From: Spongospora subterranea f. sp. subterranea
Lineage: Eukaryota; Endomyxa: Phytomyxea; Phytomyxea; Plasmodiophorida
Direction of reading: 5' to 3'
Assembly (NCBI GenBank): GCA_049724395.1
Contig: JAUGWO010000203.1
Coordinates: 1 to 64,000 of the forward strand
DNA length: 64,000 nucleotides
In this document: one piece after another, positions 10,051 through 19,787 of the stretch
Layout: each line of letters begins with the position of its first letter
Position numbering within the stretch: the first letter of the stretch is position 1
Translations under genes and position numbers: made by a program
Notes under the pieces: generated by a model
Seen by the model: only the letters and a program-made list of their open reading frames with translations
Told to the model about the DNA's origin: nothing
Databases searched by the model: none

Positions 10051-10092
10051 TGCGCCATCCGAGAATCGAACTCGGACCAACTCGTTGGCAAA
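10051..10092 (-). tRNA. 3' half of a class II (Leu-like) tRNA, truncated
   Basis: Read on the minus strand, a long variable arm (CCAAC GA GTTGG), a T-arm with perfect 5-bp stem (CCGAG TTCGATT CTCGG), a 7-nt acceptor 3' strand (ATGGCGC) and discriminator A follow one another. The long variable arm with A73 favours leucine. The 5' half (acceptor 5' strand, D-arm and anticodon arm) is missing; it is replaced at about 10092 by a chromodomain fragment of a Ty3 element. It is therefore a remnant, not a working tRNA. Confidence 0.55.
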
Positions 10093-10196
10093 GAGGTTCA
10101 GGATATCATTGCTTCTCGCTTCTTCCGTGGCAAACATCAGTATTTGGTAGACTGGAAAGGTTACGACATTTCTGACCGTACTTGGGAACCGTCATA
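10092..10196 (+). mobile_element. Ty3/gypsy chromovirus remnant (chromodomain only)
   Basis: A short piece encodes a chromodomain ([20 protein letters not shown], then [12 protein letters not shown]) closely similar to the one at the end of the first element in this window. No LTR or other pol part is attached. It is a broken fossil joined directly to a tRNA fragment. Confidence 0.85.
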
Positions 10197-10493
10197 AATT
10201 TCAAAATAAACCCGCCATCAAGTTGCATTGAGTCAGTCATTAGTTATCTGCACCCAATGATTGATCAAAATCCCTTCTTACAACCACTCATTATCGTTAG
10301 TACAGGACCGTCCACAATTATCTACCGCTCTCGTCTGTTAGATTAACAGTCCCATCACTCTCGAGATAAGACGACGAGAAACAAACGACGCGAAACAATC
10401 GCTACCAGACGACAACAAACTGTCGATTCCAACGATATTAAACAACCAAGAGACATCGAGCGCCAAACAATACAGATGTTGCCGACCACGATG
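10197..10493. other. Intergenic, no recognised content
   Basis: No coding family, tandem repeat or RNA gene is seen between the Ty3 remnant and the copia remnant. It may be further decayed element sequence. Confidence 0.3.
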
Positions 10494-10617
10494 GTGATCA
10501 GGTGGGAGCGACAATCGTACATGATCTACAACGGTGCTAACATCAGCATGACGAATCAGCAGTATATCCTTGAGCGCATTCAACCACCACCGGTCATCAC
10601 GACGCCAAGCAATGAAG
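10494..10617 (+). mobile_element. Ty1/copia reverse-transcriptase remnant (probable)
   Basis: A short plus-strand stretch reads NGANISMTNQQYILERI followed by TTPSNEG. This resembles the end of the copia RT, where a short hairpin precedes an ISxxQxxYI segment and a TPM-like motif. It is isolated and broken; nothing recognisable flanks it up to the next gene. Confidence 0.5.
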
Positions 10618-11210
10618 GTAAACACTCGCATATGGAACAGGGTTATTGACCATCAACTGAAGTCCACCAAACACAATCGAAATCGCCCTGTATGCGCCAG
10701 ACATAACGATGACACTGCTGCTGGCAGCCAAATCGTTCAGGGAGCTTGGCTATGGGGAATCGTTCCATTGTGAACTTGCCAAAACGAACGGCACCTCCAT
10801 CCACGACGACGAACGTTTGACAGGCACAGTGTTCAAGGGGAACAGGAGTCAACAGGACCGTAGGGATTCTGAAGAGGGCGACCGATCTCGGGCGGAGGAC
10901 TTCCAAGGGGAAAATTAACACGAAGGTCGACAAACCCACCCGAAATTAAAGGTTCATGACAGCAGGAAATGAATAAACTTTCATCAGAAACAGTTCTCGT
11001 CTCGAATGATATGTTTAAACAAAAAAATAGCTTTTCAAACATGACAAATAAAACGAGACAATCGGTGCAATAACATGATGAGAACATTACTACAAATACC
11101 GACAGATAATCGTCGGCCACATTTCACCATAAATTTATTTCACACATTGCGAGACTTAAATGGTCGCCAGGTGTTAAAAGATTTTGCAACGATTATCCCA
11201 TTTATGAATC
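10618..11210. other. Intergenic, no recognised gene
   Basis: The first part may continue decayed copia sequence, but no motif supports it. The last 250 bp are AT-rich and probably include the 3' untranslated region of the acetylornithine deacetylase gene. Confidence 0.35.
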
Positions 11211-12993
11211 TTACATCTTCACCGCTGTTGCCGATGAGGATATTTGCTTGATCACATCAACGAGAACCTCGAACCCTTGGCCGAACTCGGAAAGGTGCCC
11301 GTACTCGTCAACAGCGTGGTACGCCTCCATGCAGCCGAACCCGCAGATCTGGACGTCGAAACCCTGCTGCTGTAGGTCGCCGACCAACGGCAGCGATCCG
11401 GTCAGAGGGAGAACGCGCTGGACTTGCCTTTGACCTTGACGATGGCGCTGTCCAAGGCGCGGAACCCAGGTGAGTCCAAATTGCAGGCGATTCCCGCCCA
11501 CGGTTCGCTCAGCCAGGTCAATTTGACGGTGCCACGAATACCTTCGTCGGGTAGCTCATAGCGCCCATACCCGAACGACGGCAGCGTTTTCACGTCGAGC
11601 TCGGCCAGATACCGTTCAACGGTCGCCATCACCGATTTCGGCTCATAAAATGGCGTTCTGGCAAAAACAGGGAAAAATGAAATCACGAAAGAAAAACTGA
11701 ACGACGAGCTGATACATTCTGATGTCGCCCTGAAGCCGGCATTCCCCAGGAATCTGAAAACCGCGTCAGAGGAAGAAAGCCAACGAATGGAAATGACAAG
11801 AAACCTGATTGAGACCACCTTTAGGTACAGATATCTGTGTGGCCTTCATGGAACAGCCGGTGATGAATTTGTACCGCTCTTCGTCTGGACCAGCGGCGAA
11901 ATCGTCATGAAACTAACATGAACAGCACGTCTGTTTAGACCTCGGCAGCAATGGGAGCGGTTAGACTGGAGGACGGACCCGTTTTTGAAGATATTGCATG
12001 ACGACGGCGGAGAACTCGATGGCGTTGATGGCCTTGTGCGGCAGACCGGAGTGGAACAGCTTGCCAGTGAAGTCGAGTTGCCAGGCGACGACCCCGGCCG
12101 TTCCCAACGTGGGACCGAAATTGGCGGAATCCACCCATATCAATGGGCCCTCTTTCAGGAACGTCAACTCCCCTGACAGTATACGTGAATTTCAGGGTCC
12201 CATAACAGTGTTTTTGAGCAATCTGACCGTGTTTCTGCATTCCATCGATACCAACGTCGGCGATCGACTGATTCTCTTCGCTGGATATGAACACGGCCAC
12301 GACGGCAACGTTCAGGTCGGGCTTGTGGATGGCCAAATTGCGGAACATCTCAGCGATCATGGCGACATGTCCAAGACAATCTGTGACACCGCGTCCGTAT
12401 AATTTATCGCCTGCAGATCGAGCAAACTGTCATTATCGAACTACTGGCGTTGACGAGATGGGCACTGCGACCATTTTGTGTGAGCGCGAAGGGCGGCACC
12501 GACCACTCCTCGGGATTGGCGGGGACGACGTCCTGGAAACTTTCGGTGAAATCGTCAAGAGATAAGAGAGATTTAAACTGACCATGTGCGATCCGACGAA
12601 TGAGACAATCTGTTTGAGGGATTTCGGATTGTATGTGATGATTAGGTTGGAGCGGCCCTGAACAAGAAAACTTGGTGAAATTCTGTCGCACGCGAGGGAA
12701 TAGAATCGGGTACAGGAATATAGGTGCACTTCTTGATGGCCAAGACGCCGCCATGATCCTTAGTGTAGGGCTGCAGATAGGCGATAACAGCGTCGGCAGT
12801 TAGATCCTCCTGTCGACACAAAAACCCTTCAGGTCGATTCCACAAGAACACCGAAGGCGGCCCCAACGAGTCTTGGGCGCCAACCGACCTTTGGAATCAG
12901 ATCCGGTGGGCTATTCTGAAGCTGTTCGCTATTCCCGATCAGCTTCCCCAGCAGGTCCACAAATCGCGCCGCGTCAAACTGCATCTGATCCAT
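11211..12993 (-). CDS. argE-like: Acetylornithine deacetylase (M20 family metallohydrolase), one frame break
   Basis: The enzyme removes the acetyl group from N-acetylornithine in arginine synthesis, using two zinc ions. Nine exons can be traced: 12889-12993, 12714-12809, 12583-12657, 12472-12532, 12207-12410, 11979-12172, 11805-11912, 11716-11753 (38 bp) and 11211-11657. Together they give about 440 residues, the usual family length. M20 metal and catalytic residues are present: GSHMDVVPA (His, Asp), GRGVTDCLGH (Asp), ISSEEN (Glu pair) and EAYHAVDEYG (His); the eukaryotic form's FHSGLPHKAIN is also there. In the last exon the frame changes near 11405, at a CTCT tract, between KSSAFS and LTGSLPLVGDL; a 2-bp gain or 1-bp loss explains it. 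All else is tidy, so this is either a recent pseudogene allele or a consensus error. The intron at 12173-12206 is only 34 bp. A first-exon copy lies at 8186-8353. Confidence 0.9.
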
Positions 12994-12999
12994 TTTCGA

Positions 13000-13324
13000 C
13001 CCGAAACAAGGAACAACAACCGGACGATCCGTTGTTACACATATGGTGTCCGTATCCATGGCGCCATATCCGCCATCACTCAACGACGGGTCGCGTATCA
13101 GTCGGACATGGTGTCGCCCATGGCGCTACCCCTCCCATCGGTACCAGTGGGAATGTGCTTTGAAAATCGTTCACAGTTGTTGTTGATTGTTTGTCTGGAA
13201 CATTCAGTTTGTGACATGTTCTATCGCGACGGATTATTGATCGGATGGAGTTGGTGGTGCCCTTTGGACGTCACTAATCTGCCCAGCTCAGAGCCAAATC
13301 TTGACGAAATTGTAGACAGTCCGA
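13000..13324. other. Upstream region of acetylornithine deacetylase, no gene
   Basis: This holds the leader and presumably the promoter of the minus-strand gene; the portion just upstream of the ATG (to about 13030) is what was copied to 8186. An in-frame upstream Met at 13083 would add about 30 residues, but the conserved start is 12993. Nothing else is recognised. Confidence 0.4.
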
Positions 13325-13699
13325 CGATGTGATGATTGTTATTGAAATATATTGGAACACCCGACGGCTACACATATTCATGCACAGGACCATTTCGACC
13401 TTTCGGAAATCGCAAAGAATCGTTTCCGCCACAGCGCTTTAAACAAAGGAGTTCGTCTGCGAACACGATCCCATCTGATTGCGCCCCCTCTCCAACCGAC
13501 AGAACATGAAACGGATGGCTAGAACAGTCGACATAACCTATAGTGCTGTGTCGTGGGGGAAACAGGACCCTTTTATCGAGGAAGAACAGGCCGGCCAACA
13601 GCGATAAATACTAGAACGATCTGTTTAGTTCCTAATCATCGCGACCACATATCTAATTCCCCTCCGGATCTCAAATTTTTCATTAAAGACACAACAAGG

Positions 13700-14220
13700 T
13701 GTGTCCTAAAGTCTTTACTATCCGACACCTGAACGACCCTAGTAATATAGGATTATATATTCACTTTATCCAACTGAAAACGGACGATGGCGATCTGCAA
13801 ATCAGCACAGTTTGATGGCTCTCGTTCTGGAAGGATTACGGGACGTTATTGCAGTCCTGCGGTAGGTTTTTGTAAATCATTGTCTTTTTCGTTCCTGCTA
13901 CTGGTGACCATCATACAGGTATATCTTTTAGTTTTATCCTCCCTGCCATTATAAAAGAAAAAGTAATAATCCTCATTGTTCCTCTGGTTGCTGTGAAGCA
14001 CGACATATCACGAAGACTTTCACAACTTGGCATTTCTCATCAAGTCTGGAGTCCCCCGACCAATGCGGTTGGCGCTGCAAAAATTGTCCCGGTCAGCGTT
14101 GAATCTGTTGATACAATGCAATATGTCACTTTTTTGAGGAGTCTTCAAACTCTAAACAATTTTCTCTGGCGTCATTGTTGATGAAGCTCATTTGATATTG
14201 CAGAATTTCGGGTACGTGAA
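13700..14220 (+). pseudogene. RecQ-like helicase fragment, left arm copy
   Basis: On the plus strand the stretch encodes the N-terminal helicase motifs in several frames: the region before motif I (LMALVLEGLRDVIAVL), motif Ia (IILIVPLVAVKHDISRRL) and motif II (GVIVDEAHLILQNFGYV). Motif order and the DEAH box fit superfamily 2, RecQ-like. Frames change between motifs. One change, after VIAVL near 13862, may be an intron, since GTAGG and a CAG bracket it. The copy ends after motif II, so there is no C-terminal helicase half. Confidence 0.7.
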
Positions 14221-14234
14221 TAATCGCTCACATT

Positions 14235-14777
14235 TTATTTAATACTGATAGGTTTTGATAGCAATGTGATGACAATGGCAACCGCTTCCATCCCAAATTC
14301 TAGGGTTTTTTTTAGGGGTTGAAGACTCCTCACAAATGTGACATATTGCTTTGAATCAACAGATTCAACGCTGACCGGGACAATTTTTGCAGCGCCAACC
14401 GCATTGGTCGGGGGAATCCAGAATTGATGAGAGATTCCAAGTTGTGAAAGTCTTCGTGATATGTCGTGCTTCACAGCAACCAGAGGAACAATGAGGATTA
14501 TTACTCGTTCTTTTACAATGGCAGGAATGATAAAACTTAAAGATATACCTGTATGATGGTCACCAGTAGCAGGAAAGAAAAAGACATTTTTTTTCAAAAA
14601 ACCTATTCCGGTTGGCAGGACTGCAATAACGTCCCGTAATCCTTCCAGAACGAGAGCCACCAAACTGTGCTGATTTGCAGATCGCCATCGTCCGTTTTCA
14701 GTTGTGATAAAGGGATTATATAATCCTATATTATTAGGGTCGTTCAGGTGTCGGATAGTAAAGACCTTAGGACACAC
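14235..14777 (-). pseudogene. RecQ-like helicase fragment, right arm copy
   Basis: This is the minus-strand twin of the left copy. One open frame of about 180 residues holds TIRHLNDPNNIGLYNPFITT, then ALVLEGLRDVIAVLPTGIG (P-loop region, but with no K-S/T following GIG), then IILIVPLVAVKHDISRRLSQ. It stops before the DEAH box, where the text turns into unrelated residues (about 14235-14318). The intact Walker A lysine is not visible, and the C-terminal half is absent, so it is a non-functional fragment. Confidence 0.75.
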
Positions 14778-15433
14778 CTTGTTGTGTCTTGAATGAAAAA
14801 TTTGAGATCCGGAGGGGAATTAGATATGTGGTCGCGATGATTAGGAACTAAACAGATCGTTCTAGTATTTATCGCTGTTGGTCGGCCTGTTCTTCCTCAA
14901 TAAAAGGGTCCTGTTTCCCCACGACACAGCACTATAGGTTATGTCGATTGTTCTAGCCATCCGTTTCATGTTCTGTCGGTTGGAGAAGGGGCGCTATCAG
15001 ATGGGATCGTGTTCGCAGACGAATTCCTTTGTCTAAAACGCTGTGGCGGAAACGATTCATTGCGATTTCCGAAAGGTCGAAATGGTCCTGTGCATGAATA
15101 TGTGTAGCCGTCGGGTGTTCCAATATATTTCAATAACAATCATCACATCGTCCCTGTAGACCAGACAAACTCTATAACTCATTCCGGTAGGAATCTCTAC
15201 GACACGTTTCGATTGCACTTTGACAAAACTACCGCCCTGCCTACACACAGCGACGAGCGTTGTCGCAAGAGAATGAACACAGGACAGGCCTGGGCCAGTT
15301 GTGGAGATGGGGACAGCACCCTTGTTTGAGGAACGATTCAACCACAAAAAAGAATTTATTCATCTAAAGCGAACTTCAACAGGAACCTGAAAATGACGAG
15401 ACAGATAACAGACACCACTGAACATTCACAATA

Positions 15434-16351
15434 TCAGTTCGATTCATTACAGATAAGATGGGATCCAGAGATACCATTGACGATGACTTTATAACCCAAT
15501 TTCCGGAGCGACAACACGACATCACTTGAAAACATGGATATCAACGACTCTGAAACTGCTGATTTATGGGTGTACACATCGTCAGCGATACTTTTTATGA
15601 CTTGAACAAGATGCCAAAATAAATTGATCGCGACCAACAATCCTGTTGCGATCCGAAGACCACGTTCTACTATACAGATTAGAGAATCAAAGAAGGTCGT
15701 CGAAGTGTCCAACTAAAAATACTGTCTTGTACAAAAGTGGGACGTGCTGGCGGGGGATGATATAGTGCATTCCTTGATCGTTGCCCATGTATAGGACAAT
15801 GTCTACAAGTGCAAGCGTCTGTGATAACGACAATGAACGAGACCAGCAGCATGCTCGATAGCAAGAAATGCTTCATGACGTCGATGTAAGGAAATGACGA
15901 TGATGACTGTTGTCGCACTGGCGGATGCAGCATGGGAGTTATTTCTGTCGGGCGGCGGATACGGCAGACTGGGCCAGTACCAAATGTGCCGACTGACGAG
16001 ACTGGCGCAATGGAAACGCTGCTGTCGGCCAGTGGGTTTCCTCCATGGTCACCCTCAAGTGACGACGGAACTAACTCTTTGAAACAACTGTCGAAATGTT
16101 CGGGATCCGGAGCTGTCATCGCCTTCAGCGTATCTAATTCAACTTCCTCTATGCGCTCGGCAAGTGGCGGGTGTAATGATTCGCAAAAAGCTCTGGCGAG
16201 AGGTTACTCGCTCATGGCCGTCCCCTTTTGTAGCAGCTTCAGCCTCATCGTAACGGGTCAGGAACTCGCTGATGTGCTGCTCCATATATCTCCGGTTTTG
16301 TTTACAATCTTCGAATCGTTGTGCAGTTTCTGAAGCTTTTTTTTTCCACAA
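15434..16351 (-). CDS. Unrecognised gene, possibly membrane-anchored, exons unclear
   Basis: The minus strand shows several protein-like stretches. A charged helical part starts at 16351 (ASETAQRFEDCKQNRRYMEQ then HISEFLTRYDEAEAATKGDG). An acidic part follows at about 16119-15950 (KAMTAPDPEHFDSCFKELVP), then a hydrophobic segment (HFLLSSMLLVSFIVVITDA), and further down a second hydrophobic stretch at about 15610-15690 (RIATGLLVAINLFWHLVQVI). Frames change at about 16190, where an intron is likely. The layout suggests a cytosolic coiled part followed by one or two membrane helices. I cannot name the family. Its upstream end lies in a fold-back repeat (16289-16408), so the gene may be truncated or duplicated there. 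Confidence 0.4.
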
Positions 16352-16408
16352 TTTATCGCTTCAGAAGCTGAACAACGATTCGAAGATTGTTAACATACCG
16401 GAGATCTT
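16289..16408. repeat. Fold-back repeat with about 49-bp arms
   Basis: Arms at 16289-16337 and 16360-16408 are near-perfect reverse complements (shared ACAATCTTCGAATCGTTGT), with a 22-bp loop. The left arm on the minus strand and the right arm on the plus strand both encode ASExxQRFEDC. Two diverging copies of one coding segment therefore meet here. Confidence 0.9.
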
Positions 16409-17790
16409 GAGCCCCAAAAGGACGGAGGAGCGCTGGAATCCGAAGCGGCTGCTTCAAGGTTGCAGGAAAACTGGATCGTGGGGACATAGTGGTCCCATTC
16501 TCGTTCCTCGGAAGCGAGGTGCTACTTGATGGCGAAGAGAGTGCTCGGCGAGACCGTTATCGCGGGGACGATATGCGGTGACCAGGCGGTGGTCAATGCC
16601 ACACGTTTAAACATGTGAGCGACAGACCGTCTGTGGCGCCATCAACATTCCTGGCTCACGAGGAAGGAAATCGCCATGTCCCAGCGATCTAGCTTTTTTA
16701 CTCAAATCGCTCATCGCACTCCAGCGCTCCTTTTTTCAATAATGTTCGGTCGAGCGAGCTAACCCTTTTGACGCTCAGGCACCCGCCGATGGAAGAAGGT
16801 TGTCGTGGGGAAACAGGGTGAATCGGCTCGCGATCACGACACGGAACGCAGCTTGCGCCGATCTGATTCCGACGAAGAACATTCGGCAAAACAGTTGCTG
16901 TTGGAGAAGCAAAAGGCAGACCAATAAGACACCTACGTTGCTAAACAGCGCGTCGATGTTGCTGCGGCAACGCTCATGGGCGCTAGCATTGGAGGACAAA
17001 CATCTGATGCTTGAGTGGATAAGAACGTCGCGACAATGAAAAAAAAACTTTCTATTCTAAAACTGTAAAGGACGTTTCGAGAGCAGTATAATTTTGTTGT
17101 TACCGAGATTCGTATTTGGGAGTGCCCCGTCAACGTGCAAGGACCGTCGATCGTTGTTCGGAAAAAATTAGGCGAAATTCTGACAAGATCTGCTTGGTTA
17201 CTGAGGCAGTCAGGAAAGACGACAAACGAAAGTGCACCGAAAACTCTCTAATGAGGAAGAAAAGCAGAGTGAAAAAAAGATCGGGCACGACCATATAAAA
17301 TCTCATCGATACGATGCCATTCCACATTCCCGTTCCACAGACAATGCCAAAACACTGGATGGGGTTGGTGTGGCGGAGACGTACTGTGAATTGTCGAAGG
17401 TCAGAAGGTGTCTGATGAGGTACACCAACGCGAATATATTTCGATTCCCCAACAACTGATTGCGATGACGTTTGCTGAGGGAGTTCCGGGGAGCAAATCC
17501 TCATTCCAGAACGATATGGACAGAACCTGATTCAGGTTTGGTGCCTTAAATGGCAATACGTTGAGAGTACCATGGCTTGCGTGGGGCATACGACACTCAA
17601 CATCAAAATAAAGCAGGAATTTTCATGAAAAAGAGAGAAAACTGTATGAAGAAATATATGTCGGCAAGGGGAAAGGGCTGGATCGTTATCACATCAAGCA
17701 TTGATGACCGGATGACGATCCTCGATAAATAAAAACAATAACGGTAGGGGCGTGATGACAGCTCGGACGGAACCTCAACGCAATTGACCT
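16409..17790. other. Unresolved stretch with possible broken coding pieces
   Basis: On the plus strand a charged segment appears around 16810-16930 (RSLRRSDSDEEHSAKQLLLE) followed by KQRVDVAAATLMGASIGG at about 16940-17000, in another frame. Near 17400-17590 on the minus strand LPFKAPNLNQVLSISFWNED looks protein-like. None matches a family I know. These may be parts of a small gene with introns or decayed duplicates linked to the fold-back repeat at 16.3 kb. No tandem repeat or RNA gene is seen. Confidence 0.3.
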
Positions 17791-17815
17791 GTTGGAGTTG
17801 GACGGGGTCGGCGTC

Positions 17816-19564
17816 TCACAGCCCACCGACGCCACAGGTTTGCCCAAGCTTATCGCAAACCCGGTCCAGTTTCAGCAACCAGCTGTTCATGGCCTCATAT
17901 CGCATTTCGGTAGGCGGTTCAGTCAGGTTCAGAATCCTGTTGATCTGGTCGATTTTACCGCAAAATTGCCCATTGAGGATGAGATCAACAGCGAGCTCTT
18001 CGACCTGAACAAAAACGGTAAAAATCTCATAAAATGGCAATCAAATACGGCCATCATTGACTTCTTCTTCGGAAATTTGTAAGCGTTCGGCGAGTTTCCA
18101 AAGATGCAAACGTCGATAAGGAATGATCATATGCAGCAACGATTTGCCACGCATTTCGCGGAGCAGAGGCCCCAGGTTTTTCTCCATGAATGGATCCGAT
18201 ACGACCAGAGAATAGCTGGCGGCGAGAACCGATTGAAACGCCTGAACGTCGTTCTGATCGTAGGCGCTACGAAGATCCACTGATCACGGAGGGCATAAGC
18301 GTTGGACAGGGAGGAACGTTCGGCCCTGGTCTCTTACTAAGAGCAACAATCTCTGGGTCACGCTGATACGCTTTGGCTTCCGTGGCGTCGAACGGGTTCA
18401 ACTGCTTAGAGGATAGCATATTTGCCAGAACCACGTATTTCAGGCAGTTCTTAGCGCGTGGATGGCCGATCTGCTGGAACTGCAAGAACGCATCCCAGAA
18501 TTCTGTTGATTTAACGGTTTAAAAAGTGAACAACACATTGCGTACAAATGAACTACCTGTATAAGCACTCTCCCAATGACCATCGCTGGCGTACGATTTT
18601 CCCCAACATTCCTATACGCAGTGGCAACAGGATTAGAAATCAATAGAGTCAAACGGACTCGAAGACAGAATTCCAACCTGAATCAGTGACATCGAACGCG
18701 GATCGCGGATATCGGCCGAAAGGCCTTTGGTCTTGGTGAAAAGCTCCTTCAGCTTGACCGTATCTTGCTGTGCCTCGACCAGCTGCACCTTGACCGCATA
18801 TATCTCCAGCAGCTCGCTCCCTTTAGCGCGATCGTCAGTGCCATCGGGCAGCTGGCACAGCGCATGAAGCTCGTTCAGGACCTCCTCGGCACGCTCTAAT
18901 CGCCCGTTCTCCACAAAACTTCGGCATAATTTCAGGGCAATGGTAAAATACAATCTCTGAAACAGATTCGTCAACGCAAATTGTCAAAAAATCCTGGCCA
19001 TCGACACCGACTTCTTGATTTCCAAGGCGCTTTAACGCCGTGAGAACAAGAGCATAGACGTCTGAAACTAGATCGACATTTCCAGTCTCGGAGACGGCGT
19101 TTAGGATCGAGTTGACGGCATTGGTCCGATCGTTGGATGTTACTTGAGAATCAGAGAAGATCGCAATCAGCTCCGATAATCGCGTCATCATTTCTTCGTG
19201 ACGCCCCAGGACGAGATTTAACGACACGATGTGATCCAGCGCTTTGAAGCGCTTGATAAACGCCGGTCCAGCCTGCTTCTCAATCTCTAGACATTTCTCG
19301 AACTGATTCAACGCTTCCGCTGAGTTTTGAGCGCCAATCAACAGCGATTCTGTGGAAGGGCCGCAGCCGTGGGGGCGTACCTGGGTTCTTTCGTCGACTG
19401 TCTTCCGCTTCGTAAAACAGGTTGTCGATCCTGACGAAAACATCCTGGGTCTCGGAATGGTCGCCAACCTCCTCACCGCCGTCCTCGAAGTCGCCCCAAT
19501 CCCCATCCCCCTCCTCGAAATCGTCCCCGCCAGAGCCCCAGTCGTCGGCTTCCTCGTCCGACAT
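17816..19564 (-). CDS. CSN2: COP9 signalosome complex subunit 2
   Basis: CSN2 is a PCI-domain scaffold of the COP9 signalosome, the complex that removes Nedd8 from cullin ubiquitin ligases. Seven exons join in frame: 19381-19564, 19012-19349, 18678-18956, 18557-18611, 18338-18502, 18062-18279 and 17816-18004. They give about 475 residues (human 443). Visible are the acidic N-terminus (MSDEEADDWGSGGDDFEEGD), helical repeats (ALNQFEKCLEIEKQAG, KGSELLEIYAVKVQLVEAQQ), the conserved NCLKYVVLANML and NPFDATEAKAYQRDPEIVAL, and the C-terminal PCI winged helix (CGKIDQINRIL). All splice junctions are GT-AG and restore the family sequence. The first intron is only 31 bp. The gene looks intact. It lies about 220 bp downstream of the BTB-TLDc gene on the same strand. 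Confidence 0.95.
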
Positions 19565-19787
19565 GGCGGCGATAAATGTGACGCACTGGTCCCGGTGCTG
19601 TGTTCGGTCGAGGCCGCCGGTGCATTCGGCTACAGTAGTACCATCGGAGTCGAAAGTAGCACGCGAGCGCTGTGGATGAGAATAATTCCCTCGTACGCGT
19701 GTCACGTAACTCGGGAGCAGTTTGACGTGATGTCGTGTAGTACATTCTCCACAAAAACATCCATTTCGCCGTCCGGCTACAGTGAAT

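Larger units (their letters stand above)
13325..15150. repeat. Giant inverted repeat (about 0.83 kb arms) carrying helicase copies
   Basis: Left arm 13325-14147 and right arm 14319-15150 are reverse complements with scattered substitutions and small indels, separated by about 170 bp. Each arm carries the same broken helicase gene start; the two copies converge on the centre. The left copy runs further into the helicase (VDEAHL box) inside the spacer. Arms differ by a few per cent by eye, so the duplication is not brand new. Confidence 0.92.

Noticed and set aside
9966-10175. Open frame across tRNA fragment and chromodomain
   Set aside because: It crosses a junction of unrelated pieces; the chromodomain is in its own frame and the tRNA half lies on the other strand.
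12829-13083. Upstream extended start (Met at 13083) for acetylornithine deacetylase
   Set aside because: The extra 30 residues have no counterpart in the family, and the duplicated copy preserves the ATG at the conserved start with an altered leader.
15057-15347. Minus-strand open frame beyond the right arm of the large inverted repeat
   Set aside because: It straddles the arm end and unique sequence; no motif is present and the matching left-arm frame is different.
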